NCBI RefSeq assembly: GCF_003426945.1 | Contig: NZ_QURO01000004.1 | Location: 1,054,001 to 1,118,000, forward strand | Direction: 5' to 3' | Length of the DNA: 64,000 nt | DNA from: Thermus sediminis | GTDB lineage: Bacteria; Deinococcota; Deinococci; Deinococcales; Thermaceae | Part shown: piece after piece, positions 49,388 to 57,001 of the stretch | Position numbering within the stretch: the first letter of the stretch is position 1 | Layout: each line of letters opens with the position of its first letter | Position numbers and translations under genes: made by a program | The notes under the pieces: model-generated | Database searches by the model: none | Told to the model about the DNA's origin: nothing | The model's input: only the letters and a program-made list of their open reading frames with translations

Positions 49388-49860
49388 GCCTCTCCCCTTC
49401 CGCCCAAAGGGTGCAGGAGGCCCTGAGGGCCCTGGGCTTCCCTCACCTCAGGGTGGTGGAGCTTCCCACCTCCACCCGCACGGCGGAGGAGGCGGCAAGG
49501 GCGGTGGGGGCCGAGGTGGGGCAGATCGTGAAGAGCCTGGTCTTCCTAGGGGCAAAGGGCGCCTACCTCTTCCTGGTGAGCGGGAAGAACCGCCTGGACC
49601 AGAGGAAGGCCGAGGCCCTGGTGGGGGAGGCCCTGCGCCGGGCTACCCCCGAGGAGGTGCGAACCCTCACGGGCTACGCCATCGGGGGGGTGCCGCCCGT
49701 GGGCCACGCCACCCCCCTCCCCGCCTTCCTGGACCGGGACCTCCTGGTCCATCCAAGGCTCTTCGCCGCGGGGGGGACCCCCAGGGCCCTCTTCGCCCTA
49801 ACCCCGGAGGAGCTTCTAGCCCTCACGGGGGCCAGGGTAGCCGAACTGAAGGAGGGGTAA
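49384..49860 (+). CDS. YbaK/EbsC-type aminoacyl-tRNA deacylase
   Basis: 158-residue YbaK/ProX editing domain: ELPTSTRTAEEAARAVGAEV, IVKSLVFLGAKGAYLFLVSG, GYAIGGVPPVGH. The family hydrolyses mischarged tRNAs such as Cys- or Ala-tRNA-Pro. It is coupled to the M20 gene by ATGA. Stand-alone domain, trans-editing likely. A 92-residue gene starts 1 bp downstream. Confidence 0.88.
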   Translation: MSLSPSAQRVQEALRALGFPHLRVVELPTSTRTAEEAARAVGAEVGQIVKSLVFLGAKGAYLFLVSGKNRLDQRKAEALVGEALRRATPEEVRTLTGYAIGGVPPVGHATPLPAFLDRDLLVHPRLFAAGGTPRALFALTPEELLALTGARVAELKEG

Positions 49861-49861
49861 G

Positions 49862-50140
49862 ATGTGGCCCTTTCGCAAGGACCCTCACGTGAAGCCCGAA
49901 GGCCCCCTGGCCTTCCGGGTGCGGGTGCGCACGAGGAGCGGGGAGGTGGTGGAAATCCGGCTCTCCAAGAGCATGGAGATCTCCCCCACGGAAACGGGCT
50001 ACTACGTGCGCAAGGAGATCGTGGCCCCGAGGAGCCTGGACCGGGCGGTGCTGGAGATCTGGTTTGACCGCCGCTACCGCCCCTTGCGCAAGGAGGTTCA
50101 GGGCGGGGAGCTTCTGCCCATCCGGGAGTGGACAGGGTAG
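49862..50140 (+). CDS. Hypothetical protein
   Basis: 92 residues, unrecognised. Basic and beta-rich (FRVRVRTRSGEVVEIRLSKS, LDRAVLEIWFDRRYRPLRKEV), probably soluble. ATG 49862 lies 1 bp after the deacylase stop, so it is probably translated in the same message. Confidence 0.6.
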   Translation: MWPFRKDPHVKPEGPLAFRVRVRTRSGEVVEIRLSKSMEISPTETGYYVRKEIVAPRSLDRAVLEIWFDRRYRPLRKEVQGGELLPIREWTG

Positions 50141-50143
50141 TAT
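50138..50143 (+). promoter_or_regulatory. Leaderless -10 box
   Basis: TAGTAT (its TAG is the upstream stop), 6 nt before ATG 50150. Confidence 0.4.
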
Positions 50144-50149
50144 GGGGAC

Positions 50150-50434
50150 ATGGAAAAAATCCTGTTCCTAGTAGGCCTAGGAATCATGGTCTACAACGTC
50201 CTCTACGGCTTCCGGCTTAAGCGGGCTATCCCTGGTGGAGTCATAGGGGAACGTGGCAGCCAGATGCTCTTTCTCATCCTCTTCTTCGCCCTGGCCTACC
50301 TGGGGGTTTTCCTCCTCGTCTGGCAGGAGCCCAGCAGCCTTCTCCTCCTCCTCCTTTCCCTCATCCTCCTCCTGGGGGCGGTCTTCGTCTACCTAGTCCT
50401 GAAGCTCGTGGACGCCATTGTGGCCTCCCTCTGA
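50150..50434 (+). CDS. Small membrane protein
   Basis: 94 residues with three membrane segments (ILFLVGLGIMVYNVLYGF, MLFLILFFALAYLGVFLLVW, LLLLLLSLILLLGAVFVYLV). No family recognised. Own leaderless -10, and it is coupled to the next gene by a TGATG overlap, so the pair probably works together. Confidence 0.65.
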   Translation: MEKILFLVGLGIMVYNVLYGFRLKRAIPGGVIGERGSQMLFLILFFALAYLGVFLLVWQEPSSLLLLLLSLILLLGAVFVYLVLKLVDAIVASL

Positions 50435-50832
50435 TGGTCTTCCGCCGTAACCCCAACCCCCCGGAGAGCGGCTGGAGGCCCACCCCCGAGGAGTGGCGGG
50501 TCTACACCCTCTGCGACGGTCGGCGCACGGAGGAGGAGGTGGTGCGGGATAGCAGCCTGGGGGAGAAGGCCTACCTGATCCTGGCGGGCCTCCTGAAGCG
50601 GGGCCTGATCCTCCCCGTGGAGGGGCCCAAGGAGCTTTGCGCCAAGCTTTCGGACCTCCTCAAAGCCCGCCTGGGCCCCAAGGCCGAGCCCTTCGTGAAG
50701 CGGCTCCAGACCTGCGAGAGCCGGGAGGCCCTCGAGGAGGAGGCCTTGCGCGTGGCCCTCAAGGTCAAGCTCACCCTGGACAAAAAGGCGGGGGAGGAGC
50801 TGGAGAAGGCCATCAAGGCCCTTTTCCGCTAA
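50434..50832 (+). CDS. Winged-helix-like hypothetical protein
   Basis: 132 residues. The segment TPEEWRVYTLCDGRRTEEEV + VRDSSLGEKAYLILAGLLKR reads as the winged-helix domain often attached to DUF4388 proteins; the C-terminal half is helical, KLSDLLKARLGPKAEPFVKR. Compare the DUF4388 gene at 52356-53156. Overlaps the upstream stop (TGATG). A mini repeat element begins at its stop. Confidence 0.6.
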   Translation: MVFRRNPNPPESGWRPTPEEWRVYTLCDGRRTEEEVVRDSSLGEKAYLILAGLLKRGLILPVEGPKELCAKLSDLLKARLGPKAEPFVKRLQTCESREALEEEALRVALKVKLTLDKKAGEELEKAIKALFR

Positions 50833-50856
50833 GTACCCCGTCGCGGCGGGGTACTT
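50830..50856 (+). repeat. ~100-bp element, internally deleted copy 4 / hairpin
   Basis: TAAGTACCCCG and CGGGGTACTT, only the two ends of the ~100-bp element joined by a 5-base loop. It starts in a stop codon like the full copies. It forms a strong hairpin and may act as a terminator. Confidence 0.55.
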
Positions 50857-50911
50857 GTACCCTTTCTGCCTGTTTCCTTCGCTCTGCTCAGAAAAGCCTC
50901 CCGGGAACCTT
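50857..50911 (+). repeat. Dispersed ~60-bp repeat, copy B
   Basis: GTACCCTTTCT, GTTTCCTTCGCTCTG, CTCAGAAAAGC and GGGAACC in the same order as the minus strand at 13579-13640, lacking four bases. Between the mini element and the tandem palindromes. Confidence 0.55.
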
Positions 50912-50914
50912 CCA

Positions 50915-50997
50915 CCGGGGCCCCCATGCTGGCGCAAGCCAGCATGGGGTGGCATCACCGGGGTCCCCATGCTGGCGCAAGCCAGCATGGGGTGGTA
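50915..50997. repeat. Two tandem palindromic elements with GCAA loops
   Basis: 50922-50949 and 50965-50992 are two perfect copies of CCCCATGCTGGC - GCAA - GCCAGCATGGGG. The plus-strand loop is a GNRA tetraloop. The flanks are inverted relative to those at 5461 and 12048. The second copy ends just before the symporter stop codon. Confidence 0.75.
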
Positions 50998-52353
50998 TTA
51001 GCGGGGCGGCACCCAGGGCTCCCCGCGGAAGAAGCCGTAGACCAGCCGCCCCACCACCCCCCCGAGGAGCACCAGGCCCAGGAGGTTGGGGATGGCCATG
51101 AAGCCGTTTAGGGTATCAGAGACCGCCAAAAAGGCCTCGAGGCCCCCCAAAGGCCCCACGAAGGCCAGGGTGGCGAAGGCCAGGCGGTAGGGCCAGCGCA
51201 CCCCTTCCCCGAAGAGGAAGGCGGCGGCCTCCTCCCCGTAGAAGCCCCAGGAGACCATGGTCCCCAGGGCGAAGACGGCCACGGTGAGGGCCAGGATGAC
51301 CCCGCCCAGGGGGTGGGCCCCGAAGAGGGCCTGGGCCGCCTCCGCCGCCCCTCCTCCCTCCTGCCAAAGCCCCGAGGCGATGAAGGTGAGGGCGGTGAGG
51401 GAGGTGACCAGGAAGCTCACGAACATCTCCGTGACCCCCCAGAAGCCTTGGCGAATCGGGTGGTCCACCTGGGCCTGGGCGTGGGCGATGGCCGCCGAGC
51501 CCAGCCCCGCCTCGTTGGCGAAGATGCCCCGGCCGAGCCCGGCGTTGATGGCGGCGTAGAGGCTATACCCCGCTACCCCTCCCAGGGCAGCCTCGGGGCT
51601 GAAGGCGGCCCGGAAGACCAGGGCCAGGGCCTCGGGAAGCCTCCCCCCGTAGAGGACCAAAAGGGGCCCGAGGGCCACCACGAAAAGGAGGAGCTTCAGG
51701 GGCACCACCACCTGGGCAAAGCGGGCCACCCGCACGATTCCCCCGCCCAGGACCACGCCCACCAGGAGGGCCAAAAAGAGGCCCACCAGGGCCGGGGGCG
51801 CCCCCAAGGGGGAAAGGGCCCCCCCCACCGCCCCCGCCTGGGAGAGGTTGCCGATGCCGAAGGCGGCCACCGCGGCGAAGAGGGCGAAGAGGTGCCCCAA
51901 AAACCTGAGCCTGGGCAGGCCCCGGGAGAGGTAGTGCATGGGCCCCCCAGAGACGGAGCCGTCAGCGTAGCGACGGCGGTAGTGCACCGCCAAGGTGGCC
52001 TCGGCGAACTTGCTGCCGGTGCCGAAAAAGTAGCCCAGCCACATCCAGAAGACGGCCCCAGGCCCCCCCAGGAGCACCGCCGCCAGCATGCCCAAGAGGT
52101 GGCCGGTGCCGATGGTGGCGGAAAGGGCCACCATGGTGGCCTGGAAGGGGGTGATCTGGCCGCCGAAGCCAAAGGCCCGCTCCCGGATGGCCCCCAGGGT
52201 CTCGCTGAAGGAGACCCGCATCATGCGGAAGGGGGCACTGAACCAGCGGATCCGGAAGATGACCAGGTATGCCCCTACCAGGAGGAAGACCAGCTTCATA
52301 GGGAAGCCGTAGACGATGCGGTTTAGATACTCGTTCAGGGCCAGGATATCCAT
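50998..52353 (-). CDS. Alanine/glycine:cation symporter (AGCS family)
   Basis: 451-residue membrane protein importing alanine or glycine with Na+ or H+. Family marks: GQITPFQATMVALSATIGTG, GGPMHYLSRGL, NAGLGRGIFANEAGLGSAAI and FALGTMVSWGFYGEEAA. About 11 membrane segments. ATG 52353 follows GGAGG by 7 nt and overlaps the upstream DUF4388 stop region. Alanine and glutamate racemase products feed the cell wall, but no link is shown here. Confidence 0.92.
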   Translation of the reverse strand: MDILALNEYLNRIVYGFPMKLVFLLVGAYLVIFRIRWFSAPFRMMRVSFSETLGAIRERAFGFGGQITPFQATMVALSATIGTGHLLGMLAAVLLGGPGAVFWMWLGYFFGTGSKFAEATLAVHYRRRYADGSVSGGPMHYLSRGLPRLRFLGHLFALFAAVAAFGIGNLSQAGAVGGALSPLGAPPALVGLFLALLVGVVLGGGIVRVARFAQVVVPLKLLLFVVALGPLLVLYGGRLPEALALVFRAAFSPEAALGGVAGYSLYAAINAGLGRGIFANEAGLGSAAIAHAQAQVDHPIRQGFWGVTEMFVSFLVTSLTALTFIASGLWQEGGGAAEAAQALFGAHPLGGVILALTVAVFALGTMVSWGFYGEEAAAFLFGEGVRWPYRLAFATLAFVGPLGGLEAFLAVSDTLNGFMAIPNLLGLVLLGGVVGRLVYGFFRGEPWVPPR

Positions 52354-52355
52354 GC

Positions 52356-53156
52356 TCACACCTCCGGCACCACCTCCACCTTATCCCCTCGGCGCAGGCG
52401 AAAGCGCCTAAGGTCCTCCTCCAAAAGCCCAAGCCGCCCGGGGATGTTGGGCCTGGGGCGCACCTCTATAAGGATCCCCGAGGGGCTAAGCCTCAGGCGG
52501 AACCCGTGGCGGATGACCCGGGCCCACTCCGCATAAAGGGGCTCGTCCACGTAGGCCATCCCCGAGCCCGGGCCGTAGATGGGGAGGACCAGGAGGGAAA
52601 CGGGGGAAAGGGAAACCACGGGGACGGCCTCGAGGACCCCCATCTGAAGAAGGGTGTTCAGAACGCGGGCCAGGCGCAAGGGGCCTGGGGCCAGGAGGAC
52701 CTCGGCGATACGCCTCCCCTCCACCTGGGCCAGAACCCCCAAGGCCTCGGGGGAAAGCTCCACCTCCCTACCCCCTGGGCCCAGGCGGAGGCGGTAACCC
52801 CAGTCGGCGGGCAGGTTCAGCCCTCCCCACGCCGCCTGGGCCTCAGCCAAGCGGGCGGGAACCGCCAATCCCCCGAGGAGGGTGGTGCGGGGGGGGAGGG
52901 CCTCGGGCTCAAAGGCGAAGGGACCCTGCTTGAGCCCCGCCAGGAGGTCCAGGGCCTCCTCCCCTTCAAGGCCCCGCTCCCCGGCCTGGACCCGCGCGTG
53001 GACCACCTGCCCTCCCCTCAGGTAAACCTCGGCCTCCAGAAAAGGGGGGCGGACCAGGAGCCGCCCCGTGCGCCCGGCTCCCATGAGGGCGCCCACCAGG
53101 GAAGAAAAGGGAAACTCCGCGAGGTTACCCGAAAGCATTCCTCCCCGTTTTACCAT
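52356..53156 (-). CDS. DUF4388 domain protein
   Basis: 266 residues. N-terminal DUF4388 (MLSGNLAEFPFSSLVGALMG + AGRTGRLLVRPPFLEAEVYL), common in Deinococcus-Thermus and Myxococcus regulators near GTPase or response-regulator systems. A helical middle part follows (SPEALGVLAQVEGRRIAEVLL, wing-like), and a C-terminal beta part (FRLRLSPSGILIEVRPRP). Start uncertain: ATG 53156 or 53138. Coupled to the symporter. Confidence 0.75.
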   Translation of the reverse strand: MVKRGGMLSGNLAEFPFSSLVGALMGAGRTGRLLVRPPFLEAEVYLRGGQVVHARVQAGERGLEGEEALDLLAGLKQGPFAFEPEALPPRTTLLGGLAVPARLAEAQAAWGGLNLPADWGYRLRLGPGGREVELSPEALGVLAQVEGRRIAEVLLAPGPLRLARVLNTLLQMGVLEAVPVVSLSPVSLLVLPIYGPGSGMAYVDEPLYAEWARVIRHGFRLRLSPSGILIEVRPRPNIPGRLGLLEEDLRRFRLRRGDKVEVVPEV

Positions 53157-53341
53157 GCCCCCCTTCGGGCGTCCAGGCGGGGCGGTCCGGGACATGAACC
53201 TCTGCCCCCGCGGCTTCACCCCGCACCCCGGGCCTCCCTCCCCGGCCGGAGCAACAGGCCACCTGGCCTTCCCGGATGGCGGCCACGACCCCCTCCTGGG
53301 CCAGGATCGGGAAGTGGTAGCCTGAGCGGTGAAGGGATAAC

Positions 53342-53370
53342 TTATTGCTACCGATACTCACTTGCAATAA
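53342..53370 (+). promoter_or_regulatory. Inverted-repeat operator of the ZIP gene
   Basis: TTATTGC (53342-53348) and GCAATAA (53364-53370), 7-bp perfect arms 15 bp apart, covering the -35 and entering the -10. Position and AT-richness suit a metal-sensing repressor of the Fur/Zur/MntR class; the identity is inferred. Confidence 0.55.
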
Positions 53371-53373
53371 AAT
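53345..53373 (+). promoter_or_regulatory. ZIP transporter promoter (leaderless)
   Basis: -35 TTGCTA (53345-53350), 17-bp spacer, -10 TAAAAT (53368-53373), then 6 nt to GTG 53380. Confidence 0.65.
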
Positions 53374-53379
53374 ACGGCC

Positions 53380-54126
53380 GTGGAGGCCTTAGCCATCTCC
53401 CCCTGGACGGTCTTCCTCTACGCCCTCCTCACTGCGGTGGCCACCGGGCTCGGAGCCCTGCCCTTCCTCTTCACCAGGAACATCCTGAGGCGGCACCTGG
53501 GCCTGGCCCAAGCCGCCGCCGCAGGGCTGATGCTTTCCGCCAGCTTCGGCCTCATCTACGAGGGGGTGGATTACCACCTGGGCCGAACCCTTCTCGGGGT
53601 CTTGTTGGGCCTCATCTTCATCCAGCTCTCCCACCGCTACCTGGAGGGGCGGGAGGTAAGCTTCGGTATTCTAAACGGCCTGGACGCCCGCAAGGCCTTG
53701 ATGATCGTGGGGATCATGACCCTGCACTCCTTCGCCGAGGGGGTGGGGGTAGGGGTGGCCTTCGGGGGCGGGGAGGCCTTGGGGGTCTTCATCACCCTAG
53801 CCATCGCCGTGCACAACATCCCCGAGGGGCTGGCCATCAGCCTGGTCCTGATCCCGAGGGGGGTGAGCGTTCTGGGAGCCGCCTTTTGGAGCGTCTTCTC
53901 CAGCCTGCCCCAGCCCCTCATGGCCGTGCCCGCCTTCCTCTTCGTGGAGCTATTCCAACCCGCTTTGCCCGTGGGCCTGGGCTTTGCCGCCGGAGCCATG
54001 ATCTGGATGGCGGTGGCAGAACTCCTCCCCGACGCCCTCAAGGAGGCGGAGGCCAGCGGGGTGGCCACCGCCCTCACCCTGGCCGTGGCCCTCATGGTGG
54101 CCTTCCAGATCCTCCTGGGGGGCTAG
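53380..54126 (+). CDS. ZIP family metal transporter
   Basis: 248 residues, eight membrane segments. The metal-path motifs are clear: TLHSFAEGVGVGVA in helix IV and AVHNIPEGLAISLV in helix V. Loop 3-4 is short and lacks the His-rich stretch of eukaryotic ZIPs. Likely imports Zn2+, possibly Mn2+ or Fe2+. Leaderless promoter overlapped by an inverted repeat, consistent with metal control. Overlaps sfsA convergently by 4 bp. Confidence 0.92.
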   Translation: MEALAISPWTVFLYALLTAVATGLGALPFLFTRNILRRHLGLAQAAAAGLMLSASFGLIYEGVDYHLGRTLLGVLLGLIFIQLSHRYLEGREVSFGILNGLDARKALMIVGIMTLHSFAEGVGVGVAFGGGEALGVFITLAIAVHNIPEGLAISLVLIPRGVSVLGAAFWSVFSSLPQPLMAVPAFLFVELFQPALPVGLGFAAGAMIWMAVAELLPDALKEAEASGVATALTLAVALMVAFQILLGG

Positions 54127-54791
54127 GGCCAGACCCAGGGGAGAGAGTCTTCCAAGCGGAGTTCGCTGAGGCTGGGGCACACCCGGAAGGCGAGAAGCCC
54201 TACCCCTGCCTCTTCCGCCTCCCGGGCCGCCACGAGAAGGGGCCCGTCCTCGGGGTCCAGGGCGAAGGCCTGGGCCAGGGGGTGCTGGACCATCCAGACG
54301 GCGTAGGCCCTCCCCCCTTTTCGAGCGAAGTCCGCAAGGAGCTTTAGGTGGTGTGCCCCCCTCTTGGTGGGGGCGTCGGGGAAGAGGGCCAGACCCCCTT
54401 CCACCCGGTTGCAGTTCTTGGCCTCCAGGAAGGCCTCCTTCCCAGAAAGCCGGGCCCAGAAGTCCAGCCTTTTCCCCCCAAGGGGCACCTCCCGCCTTAG
54501 GGCCTCCAAGGCCCCGAAGCGCCCCGAGAGGAGGAGAAGCGCCAGCAAGTCCCCCGCCAAGGTGGCGTCCACCCCCACCAGGACCCCTCGGCTCTCCACC
54601 AGGACCATCCGGCCCAGGCCCTTGGGGGTGGGCTTCCTCTGGTAGTGGCAAGGGGTCCCAGGGGTGAGGAGCTCGGCCATGCGCCCGGAGTTGGGGAGGT
54701 GCAGGGGTCCCACGTCCGCCTCCACCAGGAAGCGGTTGATTCTTCTGAGGAAGCGGCAGGGCAGCAGAGGAGGGAGGGGCAGGGCCACCAT
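54123..54791 (-). CDS. sfsA: SfsA family protein (sugar fermentation stimulation)
   Basis: 222 residues. SfsA pattern: FLRRINRFLVEADV, HLPNSGRM, FLEAKNCNRVEGGLALFPDA + PTKRGAHHLKLL, YAVWMVQ. The family has an N-terminal OB-like part and a nuclease-like fold with conserved Asp/Glu/Lys; cellular role unsettled. It starts 9 bp beyond the tRNA terminator on the same strand, so needs read-through or its own promoter. Confidence 0.88.
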   Translation of the reverse strand: MVALPLPPLLPCRFLRRINRFLVEADVGPLHLPNSGRMAELLTPGTPCHYQRKPTPKGLGRMVLVESRGVLVGVDATLAGDLLALLLLSGRFGALEALRREVPLGGKRLDFWARLSGKEAFLEAKNCNRVEGGLALFPDAPTKRGAHHLKLLADFARKGGRAYAVWMVQHPLAQAFALDPEDGPLLVAAREAEEAGVGLLAFRVCPSLSELRLEDSLPWVWP

Positions 54792-54799
54792 GGCACCAT

Positions 54800-54919
<120 letters not shown>

Positions 54920-54927
54920 ATGGGCTT

Positions 54928-55018
54928 TGGCGGAGGGTGAGGGATTCGAACCCCCGGTGAGCGCAAGGCCCACAGCGGTTTTCAAGACCGCCGCCTTCAA
55001 CCGCTCGGCCAACCCTCC
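54928..55018 (-). tRNA. tRNA-Ser (anticodon UGA)
   Basis: 91 nt including encoded CCA. Acceptor GGAGGGT / ACCCTCC, discriminator G, loop CTTGAAA giving UGA (reads UCN), GGTTCGAATCC T-arm and long variable arm. 8 bp upstream of the other tRNA-Ser. Confidence 0.95.
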
Positions 55019-55037
55019 AGGACTGGCCGCAAATCTA

Positions 55038-55066
55038 ACTATGGCGGAAACCCTCTTGCTTGTCAA
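55038..55066 (-). promoter_or_regulatory. Promoter of the tRNA-Ser pair
   Basis: On the minus strand: -35 TTGACA (55061-55066, perfect consensus, overlapping the upstream stop), 17-bp spacer, -10 CATAGT (55038-55043). Confidence 0.7.
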
Positions 55067-55953
55067 GGGCGCATCCAGGCCAGGAGGAACCTCTCCGCTA
55101 AGGCCTCCATGGCGGGGATCACCGTGTGGTGCAGGTCGGGGAAGAGGATCAGGTGGTCCTCTTCCTCTGGGCCGAAACCCGTGGGCCGGAGGCAGGCCCG
55201 GCCCTTGGTGAGGGGCCCCGTCCAGACCCCCCCCTCCCGGGTCAAGGCCGCCTGGTGGACCCGCCGCCCCATGGCCTCGCGCACGTCCCGGAGGCGGCAG
55301 GCCTGGGTGGGGGGGATTAGGGGGTCGTTGCCCGCCTGGAGGATAAGGAGGGGGGCCTGAAGGCGGGAGGCATGGGGCAGGGGGCTTTGGCGGGCCAGGG
55401 CCTCCGGGCCCTCCCCAAAGACCTCCCGCCAGCGAAGGAGGGCCTCGGGGCGGCTTTGCCTGAGGATGTCCACTTGTTCCGCAAAGTCCACGGGGCCGAT
55501 GGCGAAGACCACCCCCCTGGCCTTCCCCTCGAGGGCCGCCGCCTTAAGGGCCACGCAGGCCCCCAGGGAGTAGCCGGCGTAGGCGTGCCGGTCTGCCCCC
55601 AGCCGGGGGAGAAGACGGGCTAGGTGGGCCAGGTCCTCCGCCTCCTCCAGGCAGCCCGTGATCCTCCCTCCGCTCTTCCCCCGGCCCCGGAGGTGGGGCA
55701 CCACCCCTAAAAAGCCCCGCTCCCCCCAGGCCCGGCACCGGGCCAGCATGCTGGCCGTGGGGGGGCCAAACCCCCCGGGGACCAGGAGAACCGCCCCCTG
55801 GGGCGGCCCCTTTGGCCGGCAGACCTGGGCGAAGAGGCCCACCCCCGCCCGCCGGTACCGGATCCCCTCCCCCTCCCAGACGAAGGGCGGAGGGTTCAGA
55901 AGCGCCCAGAGGACCAGGGCGAGGGGGGGAAGGAGAAGCCAAAGGAGCCTCAT
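55063..55953 (-). CDS. Membrane-anchored or secreted alpha/beta hydrolase
   Basis: 296 residues. N-terminal hydrophobic helix (LLWLLLPPLALVLWALL) then the hydrolase fold: LLVPGGFGPPTASML, HLRGRGKSGG, nucleophile in YAGYSLGACVAL (Ser ~146), acid in LQAGNDPLIPP, and His in FPDLHHTVIP. Possibly acts on lipids or cell-envelope esters. Coupled by ATGA to the acyltransferase upstream, which suggests linked acyl-group transfer and removal. Confidence 0.8.
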   Translation of the reverse strand: MRLLWLLLPPLALVLWALLNPPPFVWEGEGIRYRRAGVGLFAQVCRPKGPPQGAVLLVPGGFGPPTASMLARCRAWGERGFLGVVPHLRGRGKSGGRITGCLEEAEDLAHLARLLPRLGADRHAYAGYSLGACVALKAAALEGKARGVVFAIGPVDFAEQVDILRQSRPEALLRWREVFGEGPEALARQSPLPHASRLQAPLLILQAGNDPLIPPTQACRLRDVREAMGRRVHQAALTREGGVWTGPLTKGRACLRPTGFGPEEEDHLILFPDLHHTVIPAMEALAERFLLAWMRP

Positions 55954-56975
55954 CGACCGAAGAGGAGGGGGGAGACCCGGACCCGGGCCAGGAGGTGGGC
56001 CAGGAGGAGGGGAAGGCCGAAGGCCAGGAGGAGGTAGACCAAGAAGGCCGGCCCAAGCCCCAGGGGCTCGGGGAAGCCCGGGTTTTTTTCCAGGAGGCGC
56101 ATGACCATGGGGTGGAGGAGGTAGATCTGCAGGGAGTAGCGGCCCAGGAAGGCCAGGGGGGTCTGCCAGCGGGTTTGGGCCAGGCGGTGGGCCAGGGCCA
56201 GGAGGAGGAAGGCCATGGCCGTGGTGTAGAGCCAGTGGGCGAGCTGGTAGTGCATCGTGTTGACGGGGCGCCTCTGCAGGACCTCGAGGGCCAAGGGCAG
56301 GTAGAGGCCAAGCCCCAAGAAGGCCAGGCCCAAGGCCCAGAGCCAGAGGCGGAGGAGGCGGGGAAGGAGCTCCAGGCGGCTCGCCAGGTAGAGGCCCAGG
56401 GCGATGGCGGGCAGGTACCAGAGGACGAAGCTCCCGGGGTAGGGCAGAAAGCGGTAGTGGCGGTTCAGGAGGTAGATGAGCAGGGTGCCCCCTAGGCCCA
56501 GGAGGAGAAACCAGACCCCATGGGCCTGCCCCCGCACCATGGGCAGGAAGAGGGGCAGGAGGAGGGTGAGCTGCAGGGCCACCACCAGGAAGTAGAGGTG
56601 GAAGTAGGCCTTGCCCCAGAGGAGCTGGTGGGGGAGGCGCTCGGGCTGGAAGACCCCGTGGTCAAAGTAGCGGAAGGCCAGGTAGACCCCGCTCCAGAGG
56701 AGGTAGGGCCAGAGGAGCCTGAGGGCCCGGTTTCCCAGGTAGCGCCCCAGGGAGAAGGAGCGCAAGAAGCTGGCCCCGATCACTAAAGCCGTGAGGAAGA
56801 GGAAGGCGGGCACGGCGAAGTGCAGGGTCCGGTTCAGGGCTGCTAGGAGAAGCCAAAGGGGGGTCTCGGGGGGCACCTCCCGCAGGAAGCGGCCCAGGAG
56901 GTGGTGGAGGACCACCTCCAAGATGGCCAAACCGCGGAAGACCTCCACCCAGGGAAACCGCTCCATCCTCCCCAT
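55950..56975 (-). CDS. Acyltransferase 3 family membrane protein
   Basis: ~341 residues and ~10 membrane segments. It begins with the signature MERFPWVEVFRGLAILEVVLHHLLG (conserved Arg and His), and ends GRYSLQIYLLHPMVMRLL. The family O-acetylates or acylates polysaccharides, lipids and pigments. Start uncertain: ATG 56975 or ATG 56966, both with a weak or too-close ribosome site. Coupled to the hydrolase gene. Confidence 0.83.
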   Translation of the reverse strand: MGRMERFPWVEVFRGLAILEVVLHHLLGRFLREVPPETPLWLLLAALNRTLHFAVPAFLFLTALVIGASFLRSFSLGRYLGNRALRLLWPYLLWSGVYLAFRYFDHGVFQPERLPHQLLWGKAYFHLYFLVVALQLTLLLPLFLPMVRGQAHGVWFLLLGLGGTLLIYLLNRHYRFLPYPGSFVLWYLPAIALGLYLASRLELLPRLLRLWLWALGLAFLGLGLYLPLALEVLQRRPVNTMHYQLAHWLYTTAMAFLLLALAHRLAQTRWQTPLAFLGRYSLQIYLLHPMVMRLLEKNPGFPEPLGLGPAFLVYLLLAFGLPLLLAHLLARVRVSPLLFGR

Positions 56976-57001
56976 TCTTCCGGAAGAGGGTAAGAAAGGG
57001 G

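Noticed and set aside
53125-53367. An 80-codon minus-strand frame between the DUF4388 and ZIP genes
   Set aside because: It reads through the ZIP promoter and operator and has no recognisable family or ribosome site.
54927-55211. Plus-strand frame over the tRNA-Ser gene
   Set aside because: It reads the antisense of a tRNA and its promoter; not a protein gene.
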